From: Paludibacterium denitrificans
Lineage (GTDB): Bacteria > Pseudomonadota > Gammaproteobacteria > Burkholderiales > Chromobacteriaceae
Length of the DNA stretch: 64,000 nucleotides
Direction of reading: 5' to 3'
NCBI RefSeq assembly: GCF_009707705.1
Contig: NZ_WLYX01000001.1
Location: 2,852,001 to 2,916,000, forward strand
A program made the position numbers and the translations under genes. The notes beneath the pieces are model-generated. The model ran no database searches. It worked only from the letters and a program-made list of their open reading frames with translations, and was not told the origin of the DNA. Each line of letters opens with the position of its first letter. The stretch's first letter is position 1. Shown in pieces: positions 1-9,138 of this stretch.

Positions 1-40
1 ATAAGGCGGCTTGAATCATGAATCGGTAAGTCATGGCAAG

Positions 41-68
41 TTCGGCCAACTTGTCAGGGTTGGCCGAA
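41..68 (-). terminator. Inverted pair of DUS-like repeats after ilvA
   Basis: GTTCGGCCAAC and GTTGGCCGAAC face each other across an 8-nt loop, just downstream of the ilvA stop. The pair can form an 11-bp stem. Paired uptake sequences acting as transcription terminators are well known in Neisseria; here the role is inferred from position and pairing. Confidence 0.6.
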
Positions 69-74
69 CGGGGG

Positions 75-1602
75 TTAACGGATGGTTTTGCCAAGGAACA
101 GCTTGTAGGCCGGATTATCGGTTTCGTCGACCCAAACATAGCCCAGATGGTCGAGGAAACGCTGGAATTCAGCGTTGTCTTCAGGCGGAACCTGAATGCC
201 AACCAATGCGCGACCGTAGTCGGTACCGTGGTTACGGTAGTGGAACAGGCTGATGTTCCAGTCGGTGCGCATGGACTCAAGGAAGCGCATCAGCGCGCCC
301 GGACGTTCCGGGAATTCGAAGCGCAGCACGCGTTCGTGCTTGAGCTGTGGTGCGTGGCCGCCAACAAGATGGCGGATGTGCAGTTTGGCCAGCTCATTAT
401 CGGTCAGGTCCAGCGCTTCCAGTTCATTGCTGGCCGGTCGCTCAGGATTTTGTCGGCATCCTGCTTACCGGCAATTTGCACGCCCACGAAAACTTGCGCT
501 TCACGCGGGTCGGCAAAGCGGTAGTTGAATTCGGTAATGTTGCGATTGCCGATGACTGAGCAGAACTTTTTGAAGCTGCCCGGTTGTTCCGGGATCGTGA
601 CGGCGATGACGGCTTCGCGGCGTTCGCCCAGCTCGGAACGCTCCGAGACATGGCGCAGGCGGTCGAAGTTCATGTTGGCACCGCAGGTGATGGCAACCAG
701 TGTTTCGTCGGTACAGCCTTCACGCTGGATGTAGGCCTTGGCACCGGCCACGGCCAGAGCGCCAGCCGGTTCGGCGATGGAGCGCGTGTCTTCGAAGATG
801 TCCTTGATCGCGGCGCAGATGGCGTCGGTATCGACCAGAATGATTTCGTCCAGCAGTTCTTTACAGATGCGGAAGGTTTCTTCGCCTACCAGCTTGACGG
901 CTACGCCATCGGCAAACAGGCCAACGTCTTTCAGTTCGACGCGTTCGCCTTTCTCGATGGATTGCTTCATGGCGTCAGAGTCAACCGGCTGAACGCCGAT
1001 GATCTTGATTTCCGGCTTGAGGCGCTTGATGTAGCTGGCCACGCCAGCAGCCAGCCCGCCGCCGCCAATAGCGACAAATACGGCATTGATGGTGTCGGGG
1101 TGCTGACGCAGGATTTCCATGCCGATGGTGCCCTGTCCGGCAATCACATCGGGGTCGTCAAACGGCGGAATGTAGGTGGCGCCGGTTTCTTCGGCCAACT
1201 TCATGGCATGTTTGTAGGCGTCGCTGAACGATTCGCCAGCCAGTACCACTTTACCGCCACGGCTGGTGACGGCGTCGATCTTGATCTGCGGGGTGGTAAC
1301 CGGCATGACGATGGTGGCGGTACAGCCGATTTTCTGGGCGGAGAGCGCCACGCCCGGGCATGGTTGCTTACGCTGGCGGTGATGACGCCTTGTTTCAGCT
1401 GCTCCGGCTTGAGCTTGGCCATCTTGTTATAGGCGCCGCGCAGCTTGAACGAGAATACCGGTTGCAGGTCTTCGCGCTTGAGCAGAATGGTGTTGTGGTA
1501 GCGACGGGAGAGATTGGGGGCTTTTTCCAGCGGGCTTTCGATGGCGACATCGTAAACCCGTGAAGTGAGGATACGTTCCAGATAATCTTGGTTGTCTTGC
1601 AT
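75..1602 (-). CDS. ilvA: Threonine ammonia-lyase, biosynthetic
   Basis: PLP enzyme that deaminates L-threonine to 2-oxobutanoate, the first step of isoleucine synthesis. The N-terminal catalytic domain carries the PLP-lysine motif [10 protein letters not shown] (about residue 50) and the glycine loop GGGGLAAG. Two ACT-like regulatory repeats follow ([11 protein letters not shown] and [12 protein letters not shown]), as in the isoleucine-inhibited form. The reading frame breaks near 1350 (CCCAGGG read as CCCGGG) and near 433 (CCTGG read as CCGG). Restoring one base at each gives 509 residues, the usual family length. The Asn-loop normally reads SAGNHAQG but here reads SVSNHA, next to a TAAGC signature, so this may be another sequence error. 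Transcribed divergently from dacA. Confidence 0.93.
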
Positions 1603-1813
1603 GGTGATGCCAATGTCCGTTTCTTTTGAACTGTCAGGGTATCAGGAACAGCAACCCCTCGGAAAGTCGTGGAGGCATTTAAGTGCGGCATCCACCGCAG
1701 GCAATAAAAAGATGGCAAAAAACCCGTGAGCTTGGCCAATCCATCGTGGCTGCGGTGTGTATAATATCGGGCTACTGTATTGCGATCCCACCTCGAAGAC
1801 GCACGTCTACACC

Positions 1814-2957
1814 ATGAAAACTTTCACCAGCATGCTTGTTGCGGCAGCTATTGCGTTGCCGTCTCTTTCCTTTGCCAATACTGCCTTTGTCCCTCCGGTG
1901 CCGGAGATTGCTGGCAAGGCCTACTACCTTGTCGATTTCTACAGCGGCCAGATTCTGGCGGCGCGTGATCCCGATTCCCGAGTGGAACCGGCTTCGCTTA
2001 CCAAGCTGATGACGGCTTACCTGACGTTCAAGGCGCTGAAAGAGAAACGCCTCTCGCTGGACCAGACGCTGACCGTGTCGGCCAAAGGCTGGAAGACCGA
2101 AGGGTCGCGCATGTTCCTTGATCCCAAGACGCCGACCAAGGTGGAAGACCTGATCAAGGGCATGATCGTGCAGTCGGGCAACGACGCTTGCGTTACGTTG
2201 GCCGAAGCCATTGCCGGTAGCGAAGAAGTGTTTGGTCAGATGATGACCCAGCAAGCGCAAAAGCTGGGCATGAAGGGGACGCAATTCAAGAATGCCACCG
2301 GCCTACCGGACCCTAACCATTACACCACCGTGCGTGATTTGGGCATTCTCGCCGCGGCCATCATCCGTGACTTCCCGGAGTACTATCCCATCTACTCGAT
2401 GAAGTCATTCACCTACAACAACATTACCCAGCCTAACCGCAACCTGTTGCTCTACCGTGACCCGAACGTCGACGGCATGAAAACCGGGCACACCGAATCG
2501 GCAGGCTTCAACCTGATTGCATCCAGCCACCGCGATGGCCGCCGTGTGCTGTCGGTGGTGGTTGGCACGGAAAGTGCGGAGGCCCGTGCGGTTGAGAGCT
2601 CCAAATTGCTCAACTACGGCTTGCAGTTTTTCGATACGCCCAAACTATATGCTGCAGCAAAGCCGGTATCCGAGCTGCCGGTTTACAAAGGTAATGCCAA
2701 GTCGGTAGCCATCGGCTTTAGCTCTGATGTCTACGCCACGGTTCCCAAAGGCCAAGCGGCACGTCTGAAGGCAGACCTGACCACCAATCAGCCGGTCATT
2801 GCGCCGGTCAAGGCCGGACAGGTCGTTGGCAAACTGGTGGTGTCGCTCGATGGCAAGCCGGTGAACGAACGGCCGGTTGTGGCACTCAAAGCCGTGGATG
2901 AAGGCAACTTCTTCAGCTTCTTGGGACAGCATCAAGCTGATGCTTGGCAAGAAATAA
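1814..2957 (+). CDS. dacA: D-alanyl-D-alanine carboxypeptidase (penicillin-binding protein 5/6 type)
   Basis: Periplasmic DD-carboxypeptidase that trims the terminal D-alanine of peptidoglycan pentapeptides. A signal peptide (MKTFTSMLVAAAIALPSLSFA) precedes the mature enzyme. Serine-protease-like PBP motifs are present: SLTK (active Ser), SGN and KTGHT. A C-terminal PBP5-type beta domain follows (about residues 280-370). The start at 1814 is chosen because the signal peptide begins there; a longer in-frame extension from 1757 has no support. A one-base insertion near 2921 (TTCTTGGG) destroys the natural end; correcting it gives ...WDSIKLMLGKK and a stop at 2957. Without the correction the frame runs into the next gene, which is not a real fusion. 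Confidence 0.93.
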
Positions 2958-2996
2958 CCCGCTTTCCGCGACGGCGTTGCCGTCAGGACAAGCCAG

Positions 2997-3028
2997 CCCG
3001 GACCGATGCCCAGCCATGGTCCGGGTTT
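2997..3028 (+). terminator. Hairpin after dacA
   Basis: CCCGGACC pairs with GGTCCGGG over a 13-nt loop and is followed by TTTGTTGTT. This is a plausible weak intrinsic terminator or attenuator between dacA and ybeD. Confidence 0.5.
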
Positions 3029-3049
3029 GTTGTTGTAGGAGTGAAAGTA

Positions 3050-3316
3050 ATGACGGAACGCCAAGAGCTGCTGCAATTTCCCTGCCGTTTCCCTTTGAAA
3101 ATCATGGGAGAGCAGCACGAATCATTTCAAATGACCATCATTGAGGTCGTGCGAACCCATGCGCCGGATGTGAGCGAACGCGATGTGCAAAGCCGCGACA
3201 GCTCCAGCGGCAAATATGCTTCGCTAACGGTAACGGTAACGGCAACCTCGCGAGAGCAGCTTGATAACATATATCGGTCGCTAACCAGTCACCCGATGGT
3301 GAAAGTGGTTTTCTGA
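3050..3316 (+). CDS. ybeD: DUF493 family protein (YbeD-like)
   Basis: An 88-residue cytoplasmic protein of the DUF493/YbeD family, a small ACT-like fold. The sequence shows the family ending (LDNIYRSLTSHPMVKVVF) and the core FPCRFPLKIMG. Its exact role is unknown; in Proteobacteria it is usually encoded directly before lipB, as here, which links it to lipoate metabolism. A GGAG-like ribosome site precedes the ATG at 3050. It lies 15 nt before the lipB start and is probably co-transcribed with lipB and lipA. Confidence 0.9.
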   Translation: MTERQELLQFPCRFPLKIMGEQHESFQMTIIEVVRTHAPDVSERDVQSRDSSSGKYASLTVTVTATSREQLDNIYRSLTSHPMVKVVF

Positions 3317-3331
3317 CCGAGGGAGCAACAG

Positions 3332-3955
3332 GTGGAGCGCACCATCAACTATCTGGGGCTGGTTGACTACCAGCCCACCGGCAGGCCATGCGGGCGTTTA
3401 CCGACCAACGCACCACCGATACGCGTGACGAGATCTGGGTGCTGGAGCATCCGCCGGTGTACACACTGGGCTTGGCGGGCAAGGAGGAACACATCCTGCG
3501 CCACACCGCCATTCCGCTAGTGCGTACCGACCGTGGCGGCCGGTCACTTATCACGGGCCTGGGCAGTTGATCGTGTACCCGTTGATCGACTTCAAACGCA
3601 TGCATATCGGCGTGCGTGATCTGGTACGGCGTATCGAAAATTCGGTGATTGATACGTTGGCCGAACTGGGCATCGAGGCAAATGGCGATGTCAACGCGCC
3701 GGGCGTGTACGTGGCGGGTTCCAAGATTGCCTCACTGGGCCTGCGCATCAAGAACGGCGCGGTGTATCACGGGCTGTCGCTCAATGTCGACATGGACCTG
3801 ACCCCGTTTAACTGGATTAACCCTTGCGGCTATGCTTAAGCCTCAAGGTGACACAAATGAAGGATTTGGGTGTTGACCTGTCCGTGTTGCAAGTAGCTGA
3901 GAAGCTGCTGCCGCATCTGGACCGACACCTGACCGTGATGAAGGAGACTGCATGA
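3332..3955 (+). CDS. lipB: Octanoyl-[ACP]:protein N-octanoyltransferase
   Basis: Transfers octanoate from acyl carrier protein to lipoyl domains, the first step of de novo lipoylation. GTG start at 3332. Visible motifs: [15 protein letters not shown], the RGG(Q)VTYHGPGQ region and INPCGYA with the catalytic cysteine. Three artefacts break the frame: CCTGG read as CCGG near 3377, CCAGG read as CCGG near 3540, and GGC read as TAAGC near 3836. Corrected length is 207 residues, normal for the family. The stop overlaps the lipA start in an ATGA arrangement, so the two genes are translationally coupled. Confidence 0.93.
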
Positions 3956-4912
3956 AGCCGGACAACCAGACGGGCGTTAAACACAAGGGCGCCGCCAAAA
4001 CCGCACGCATTCCCATCAAGATCGTGCCGCTGGATGAAAAACTGAAAAAGCCGGAGTGGATTCGCGCCAAGCTGCCCAATGGTCAGCGCTTTACCGAAAT
4101 CAAGCAGATCTTGCGCGATCAGAAGCTGCACACCGTCTGTGAAGAGGCGACCTGCCCGAATATCGGCGAATGCTTTAGCAAAGGCACGGCAACCTTCATG
4201 ATCATGGGGGATATCTGTACCCGTCGTTGCCCGTTCTGTGATGTCGGTCATGGCCGCCCCAATCCGCTGGATCCGAATGAACCCAAGCATCTGGCCGAAA
4301 CCGTAGCCGCGCTGCGCCTGAACTATGTGGTGGTCACCTCGGTGGATCGCGACGATCTGCGCGACGGTGGCGCCGGACATTTTGCCGACTGCATTACCGC
4401 CGTCCGCGCGGCTTCGCCGAAAACCCAGATCGAGGTACTGGTGCCGGACTTCCGTGGCCGCCCTGGAGTTGGCGATTGACGTGTTGACCGAAACCCCGCC
4501 CGATGTGATGAACCACAATCTGGAAACCGTGCCACGGCTCTACAAGCAAGCACGTCCCGGCGCGGATTACGCCCACTCGCTGCAGTTGCTCAAGGATTAC
4601 AAGGCGAGAAATCCTGACGTGCTGACCAAATCCGGCTTGATGGTCGGCTTGGGTGAAACCGATGAAGAAATTCTGGAAGTGATGCGCGATTTGCGTGCGC
4701 ATGATGTTGATATGCTGACAATTGGCCAGTACCTGCAGCCGTCCGATGGCCACTTGCCTGTCTTGCGCTATGTGCATCCCGATACCTTCCGCCGTTTCGA
4801 AGAACAGGCAAAGGAAATGGGATTCAAGCATGCCGCGGTGGGCGCCATGGTGCGTTCAAGCTACTATGCCGATCAGCAGGCACATGGCGTTAGCTTTAAG
4901 TTGGCGTCATGA
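3952..4912 (+). CDS. lipA: Lipoyl synthase (radical SAM)
   Basis: Inserts two sulfur atoms into protein-bound octanoyl groups to make lipoyl cofactor. The auxiliary-cluster motif [12 protein letters not shown] and the radical-[11 protein letters not shown] motif are both present, along with the conserved stretch [16 protein letters not shown]. One extra C near 4462 (GCCTGG read as GCCCTGG) breaks the frame; without it the protein is 319 residues, the usual size. Last gene of ybeD-lipB-lipA, followed by a good intrinsic terminator. Confidence 0.95.
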
Positions 4913-4920
4913 TCAATTCA

Positions 4921-4944
4921 ACGGGCACACAAGTGCCCGTTTTG
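4921..4944 (+). terminator. Intrinsic terminator after lipA
   Basis: ACGGGCAC and GTGCCCGT form an 8-bp stem with a 4-nt loop, followed by TTTTGC. It lies 9 nt after the lipA stop. Confidence 0.8.
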
Positions 4945-5045
4945 CATTGGGTGCCGCAACAGATATTAACCATTTTGCTGTGGATGGCGCAGGATGCTGC
5001 GGCACACTGTCGCTCAGTCAGTAGGATGCAATGGAGAACAAGGCA

Positions 5046-5704
5046 ATGAGTCAGTACGTCAGGGTGTGGGATTTGCCGACCAGGCTGTTTCACTGGTCGC
5101 TGGTAGGCTTGGTCGCGGCGATGTGGGCCAGTGGTGAGCAAGGTGGCGAGTGGCTGCAATATCACGTGTGGTGTGGCATTGCGCTGGCAGTTTTGTTGCT
5201 GTTCCGTGTGTTGTGGGGTATGGCCGGTAGCCAGACGGCGCGTTTTGCCAGTTTTGTGCGCGGGCCGGTTGGTGTGTTGGCGTATATCAAGGGCCAAGTC
5301 ACGGAACAGGATAACCCCGGCCACAACCCCTTGGGTGGCTGGATGGTGCTGCTGATGTTGCTGGCGCTGCTGGTGCAGGTGGGAACCGGGCTGTTTGCCT
5401 CGGATGTGGATAGCTATACGTTCAATGGCCCGCTGGCTGGCAAGATTGCCTCGGATCTTTCCGAATCACTGACCAGCTTCCACAAAAACTTTTTAATCTG
5501 ATTCTGGCGTTGGTGGCGTTGCATGTCTCGGCCATCATCGCCTATCGCGTGTTCAAGAAGCAGAACCTGGTACGGCCGATGATTACCGGCTACAAACAGA
5601 TGGATGGTCAGCCGTCACCCCTGATGTTCAAGCCGCTCATCATGGCGGTGGTGACACTGCTGCTGTCGGGTCTCGCCGTCTATCTGTTGCTGACGTATTT
5701 CTGA
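5046..5704 (+). CDS. Cytochrome b561 family membrane protein
   Basis: Di-haem b-type membrane cytochrome of the prokaryotic b561 / hydrogenase-cytochrome-b superfamily. Four hydrophobic segments are visible, and histidines suited to haem ligation occur in LFHWSLVG, QYHVWCGIAL and SFHKNFF. The ATG at 5046 is preferred to 5031 because GGAG lies about 9 nt upstream. A T-run near 5492 is one base short; correction joins two frames into 219 residues. It is followed by two convergent cytochrome c' genes, a common pairing in which the b561 protein passes electrons between quinone and periplasmic cytochrome; the partnership is inferred. Confidence 0.85.
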
Positions 5705-5772
5705 CAAGGCCGCAGGGTTGGCCGAAAACGACAAAGCATATCGCTATACTTTGTTTGCTTGGGGGCGAGATA

Positions 5773-6209
5773 TTACTTCTCTGGCCCACGGAAGCTGTCG
5801 TGACAGGATTTGCAGCTTTGTGCGACAACGCCGTAACTCTTTTTGATGGCAGCCAGATCGCCACCGCGAGCGGTGGTGTCCAGATCGTTGACGGCTTTCA
5901 GGAATTTGTCTTTTTCTGCCGGAATTTGGCCGGTTGAGTCCAGATGCCCGGTTTGGCGCGGCTCTTGCCGGTAATGCTGTTGGCCGGGAAATGGGCAAAC
6001 GGCTCGTTGGCGATGGCTTTAAGCGTATCGGCGTTCTTCAGGAACGTGGCTTTGACGTACGGGTCGCGATCGCGCACAACCTGTCCCATCGGCTCGAAGC
6101 TGCGCAGGATTTTCTTGAAGGATTGCGTGCGGATTTCTGCCGGGGTATCGGCATAGGCGGCGGGAATCGCCACGGCCAGCAAAAGCAGGCTTAGTACAGT
6201 GTGTTTCAT
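5773..6209 (-). CDS. Cytochrome c', copy 1
   Basis: Periplasmic four-helix-bundle cytochrome c' with a signal peptide (MKHTVLSLLLLAVAIPAAYA) and a single C-terminal haem site, CKSCHDSFR. Members bind CO and NO and are linked to NO tolerance or respiratory electron transfer. An A-run near 5915 is one base short and splits the gene; corrected length is 145 residues. Lies 91 nt downstream of a paralogue of nearly the same length on the same strand. Confidence 0.88.
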
Positions 6210-6242
6210 GGTGTGTAGTGTGTCCGGCGAAAAAGAGGGTGT

Positions 6243-6288
6243 AACGCCAAGCGTACTTCTTGGTTAACGAATGGCCGCGCTTGGCGTT
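6243..6288 (-). terminator. Hairpin between the two cytochrome c' genes
   Basis: AACGCCAAGCG pairs perfectly with CGCTTGGCGTT (11 bp, long loop). It lies between the stop of the upstream cytochrome c' and the start of the downstream one. It may stabilise or terminate the upstream transcript. Confidence 0.5.
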
Positions 6289-6299
6289 TACCTCAGTGC

Positions 6300-6741
6300 T
6301 CAGTCTTTACGGAAGCTGTCGTGGCAGGCCTTGCAGGTTTTCTGCACGGCAGCAAATTGTACCTTGATCGCGCCCAGATCGCCGCTGGCCGCCGTTTGTT
6401 TCAGCTTGGCCGTTTCTGCCTTATGGGTGTCGATGGCTTTTTTCCAGTCTGCTTTGCTCCAGATTTCTGGTTTGGCATCGGTTTCGCTGGCGGTTTTACC
6501 GGTAGCGGTGCTTACCGGGAAGTATTGCCACGGTTGCTGCGCCAGCGCATCCAGATGGGCGGCGAGTTTGGCAAAGTCGTCCTTGTTGAACGGCGTGCTG
6601 CCCTTGGTCATTTTTCCCATCTGGCCGAAGGTTTGTTTGTATTGCTTGAAAACTTCTTTGCGGGCTTTGACCGGATCGGCGGCAAAGACTTGGCTGGCGA
6701 GCAGGCTGGCGAGGGTTGCCAACAATAGGGTTTTTTTCATG
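6300..6741 (-). CDS. Cytochrome c', copy 2
   Basis: Second periplasmic cytochrome c', intact, 146 residues. Signal peptide MKKTLLLATLASLLASQVFA, then the helical bundle, ending in the haem motif CKACHDSFRKD. The conserved region NKDDFAKLAAHLDALAQQ aligns by eye with copy 1. Start at 6741 is chosen over an upstream ATG because the signal peptide begins there and GGAGTG lies just upstream. The two copies probably arose by tandem duplication and then diverged. Confidence 0.9.
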
Positions 6742-6834
6742 TGCACTCCTTTGGGTAGGCAGTTTGCGAGCTTTTTGCAGCCTACCACATGCCGTTGGCA
6801 ACTATAGCCGTGATGTGTTAAGGGTTGTTAAATA

Positions 6835-6857
6835 GAAATGTTATAATGTAACATTAT
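6835..6857 (+). promoter_or_regulatory. Zur box upstream of the zinc operon
   Basis: The palindromic half-sites ATGTTATA and TGTAACAT sit in an AT-rich context about 30 nt before the zur start. They match the well-known gammaproteobacterial Zur operator form (GAAATGTTATA-N-TATAACATTTC). The box predicts zinc-dependent autorepression of zur and the genes behind it. Confidence 0.8.
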
Positions 6858-6888
6858 TGCCTGTACGGGATATGGTCGGGGAAAAATC

Positions 6889-7323
6889 ATGAACCACGAA
6901 GCCTATTTGCAGGCGGCGGAACGCCATTGTGTGGCGCGCGGCAGCAAGCTCACTACCTTGCGCCGACGGGTGCTGGAACTGGTGCTGCGCCATCAGGGCG
7001 TGGTCAAGGCGTATCAGGTCCTGGCTGATCTGCAGCAGGAGCGTGGCGTCACGGCACCGCCTACCGTTTACCGCGCACTGGATTTTCTGGTGGAGCACGG
7101 GTTGCTACACCGGGTTGAAGCCCTCAACGGCTTTATTGTTTGTGATCATTTTGAATGTCAGCACGAGGGTTTGATTCTGGTGTGTGAAGACTGTGGCAGT
7201 GTTGAGGAAATTGACGCCACGGCGGGCCTCAGTGCGCTGCGCATGGCGTCACAGTCGGTTGGGTTTGCACTCTCGCCCCAAAATCTGGTGTTGGCTGGGC
7301 ACTGCAAGGCATGTCATCTATGA
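6889..7323 (+). CDS. zur: Zinc uptake regulator, Fur family
   Basis: Zn-responsive transcriptional repressor of 144 residues. An N-terminal winged-helix domain (LTTLRRRVLELVL and PPTVYRALDFLVEHGL) is followed by a dimerisation and metal domain with the structural-zinc cysteine pairs CEDC and CKAC and the metal-site residues CDHFECQHEG. The Zur rather than Fur assignment rests on the palindrome upstream and on the co-directional zinc uptake genes downstream. The stop overlaps the start of the GTPase gene. Confidence 0.92.
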   Translation: MNHEAYLQAAERHCVARGSKLTTLRRRVLELVLRHQGVVKAYQVLADLQQERGVTAPPTVYRALDFLVEHGLLHRVEALNGFIVCDHFECQHEGLILVCEDCGSVEEIDATAGLSALRMASQSVGFALSPQNLVLAGHCKACHL

Positions 7324-8237
7324 AAAAAACTATTGTTAACCTGTTTACCGGCTTTTTGGGAGTCGGTAAAACCACGGCCTTGCGCCATCTGATTGAGCAT
7401 CGTCCGACCGATGAAAAGTGGGCCATCATCGTCAATGAATTCGGCGAAGTGGGTATTGATGGTGCCGCCTTGATGAATGATGAATTGCCGGTAGCTGAAA
7501 TCGCCGGTGGCTGTTTGTGCTGTGTGGCCGGGCCGCAGATGACGGTAACCGTAGCCAATTTGCTGCGGCGTGAGCGACCGGATCGTCTGTTGATCGAAGC
7601 CAGTGGTCTGGCGCATGCCGCCGGGGTGATTGATGAATTGCGTGAGAAGCCGCTGAGCGATGCGCTGGAAGTGGGGGCGGTGATTACCTTGGTTGACCCG
7701 CGCCAGTTTGTGAACGGCGATTACCTGCGCCAGCCGTTGTATCGCGATCAGGTTGCCATTGCCGATGTGTTGGTCGCCAACAAGACGGATGTGGCAGATG
7801 TTCCCACCATGGAAGCGTTCCGCCAGCAGGCCGCCGCCTTGTTTCCCCCGAAAACGCTGGTGGCGGAAGTCACCAATGGCGAGCTGGAGCCCTGGCTGGC
7901 TGGCGCTGGCGACAGCACCCAAGCCGCGTTATCGGCCCGCTGTGCCCGCTGGCAGCAGCTCTGGCTGGACATCGATGGGCTGGACGTTCCCGCCCGAGCA
8001 GCCATTTAGCGGTGAGGCGTTGACCAACCTGTTTGATCGGCTGCCGAAGCTGGTCCCCGGGCTGGTGCGGGCCAAGGGTGTGTTCCGGGTACTGGATAGC
8101 TGGGTCTGGCTGAACTGGGCTGAAGGTCAGTGGGGAGCAACGCAGGTGTCCGGCGGCGCGATAGTCGTTTCGAGTTAATTGCCCCGTCGTTTGACGCCGA
8201 ACAGATCGAAGCACAGCTCAAGTCCTGCTTCGAGTAA
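7320..8237 (+). CDS. COG0523 family zinc-metallochaperone GTPase
   Basis: G3E P-loop GTPase of the CobW/COG0523 group, thought to deliver zinc to client enzymes under zinc limitation. Walker A GFLGVGKTT, the metal-binding CxCC motif in GGCLCC, and NKTD for guanine specificity are all visible. A C-terminal CobW_C domain starts near PFSGEALTNLFDRL. Two indels break the frame: an extra G near 7979 and CCTGG read as CCGG near 8150. Corrected, it is 305 residues and ends in ...QLKSCFE. The overlap with zur and the Zur box upstream suggest repression when zinc is plentiful. Confidence 0.88.
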
Positions 8238-8250
8238 GGAAAGACTGCAC

Positions 8251-8398
8251 ATGAAACACCAACATTTGACCATGGCGACCTATCGCGCGCCACGGACGTT
8301 GTTGTCGATGTCAGCCCTGGCAACGCCTGTTACTGGTGCTGCTGGCCCTGTCTGCCTTATGGCTGGTAGTGGTGTGGGCCTTACAGGAGGTGGCATGA
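8251..8398 (+). CDS. Small single-span membrane protein in the zinc operon
   Basis: I do not recognise this 48-residue gene. Translation from the ATG at 8251 gives MKHQHLTMATYRAPRTLLSM, then after removing one C near 8317 (GCCTGG read as GCCCTGG) a hydrophobic helix LLLVLLALSALWLVVVWAL, and a stop whose TGA overlaps the znuC ATG. Its start lies 13 nt after the GTPase stop, preceded by GGAAAG. The basic N-terminus and single helix suggest an inner-membrane microprotein with a cytoplasmic N-terminus. Translational coupling to znuC suggests a link to the zinc ABC transporter; that is inference. Confidence 0.6.
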
Positions 8399-9138
8399 CT
8401 GTCGGCATCGAGAATTTAACCGTTTCCTACCAGCGCCATCCGGCGGTGCATCATGTTTCCGGGCGTTTTCTGGAAGGAGAATGTACCGCCATCTTTGGCC
8501 CGAACGGAGCAGGCAAGAGCACCCTGCTCAAAACCATGATGGGTTCGCTTACGCCTGATGCGGGCCGGGTCGTACTGGAAGGTTACCAGCGCAAGGATAT
8601 CGCCTATCTGCCGCAGCAGGCGGAAATTGACCGCTCGTTGCCGGTAAGTGTGCTGGACTTGGTGGCCACCGGTTTGTGGCATGAGACCGGTGTCTTTGGC
8701 AAGGTTGGCCGAAACGGTCAGGCGCGTGCCTTGCAGGCGCTGGAGCAGGTGGGGTTGGCCGACTTCGCTCCTCGCTCGATTTCTGCACTGTCGAGCGGAC
8801 AGTTTCAGCGGGTGTTGTTTGCCCGGATTCTGGTGCAGGATGCACGCCTGATTCTGCTGGATGAGCCATTCAATGCTGTCGATGCCAAAACCACCTACGA
8901 CTTGCTCGAGCTGGTACGCCTCTGGCATGACGAAGGCCGCACCGTGATTGCCGTATTGCATGATTACGAGCAGGTGCGCGCCTATTTTCCTCAAACCCTG
9001 CTGCTGGCACGCGAAGTGGTGGCCTGGGGTAAAACCGAAGAAGTCCTGACGGACGTGCACCTGAAGCGCGCCGTAGAAACCGCCGCGCACTGGCATGAGC
9101 GCGCGCCGGTGTGTCAGGCCGATGGAGTTGTTGCCTGA
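8395..9138 (+). CDS. znuC: Zinc ABC transporter ATP-binding protein
   Basis: ATPase of the ZnuABC high-affinity zinc importer. Walker A GPNGAGKST, Q-loop YLPQQ, signature LSSGQFQRV, Walker B LILLDEPFNAVD and the switch histidine in AVLHD are all present. The ATG at 8395 has a strong AGGAGG site and overlaps the stop of the 48-residue gene. The 3' end overlaps znuB by one base. Carries a DUS-like copy at 8705 in a frame that reads VGRN. Confidence 0.95.
   Translation: MTVGIENLTVSYQRHPAVHHVSGRFLEGECTAIFGPNGAGKSTLLKTMMGSLTPDAGRVVLEGYQRKDIAYLPQQAEIDRSLPVSVLDLVATGLWHETGVFGKVGRNGQARALQALEQVGLADFAPRSISALSSGQFQRVLFARILVQDARLILLDEPFNAVDAKTTYDLLELVRLWHDEGRTVIAVLHDYEQVRAYFPQTLLLAREVVAWGKTEEVLTDVHLKRAVETAAHWHERAPVCQADGVVA

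Noticed and set aside
584..1432. 282-residue plus-strand frame opposite ilvA
   Set aside because: Antisense shadow of a well-supported threonine ammonia-lyase gene.
1757..3316. 519-residue fusion of DD-carboxypeptidase and YbeD
   Set aside because: A one-base insertion near 2921 hides the carboxypeptidase stop; YbeD has its own ribosome site and start at 3050.
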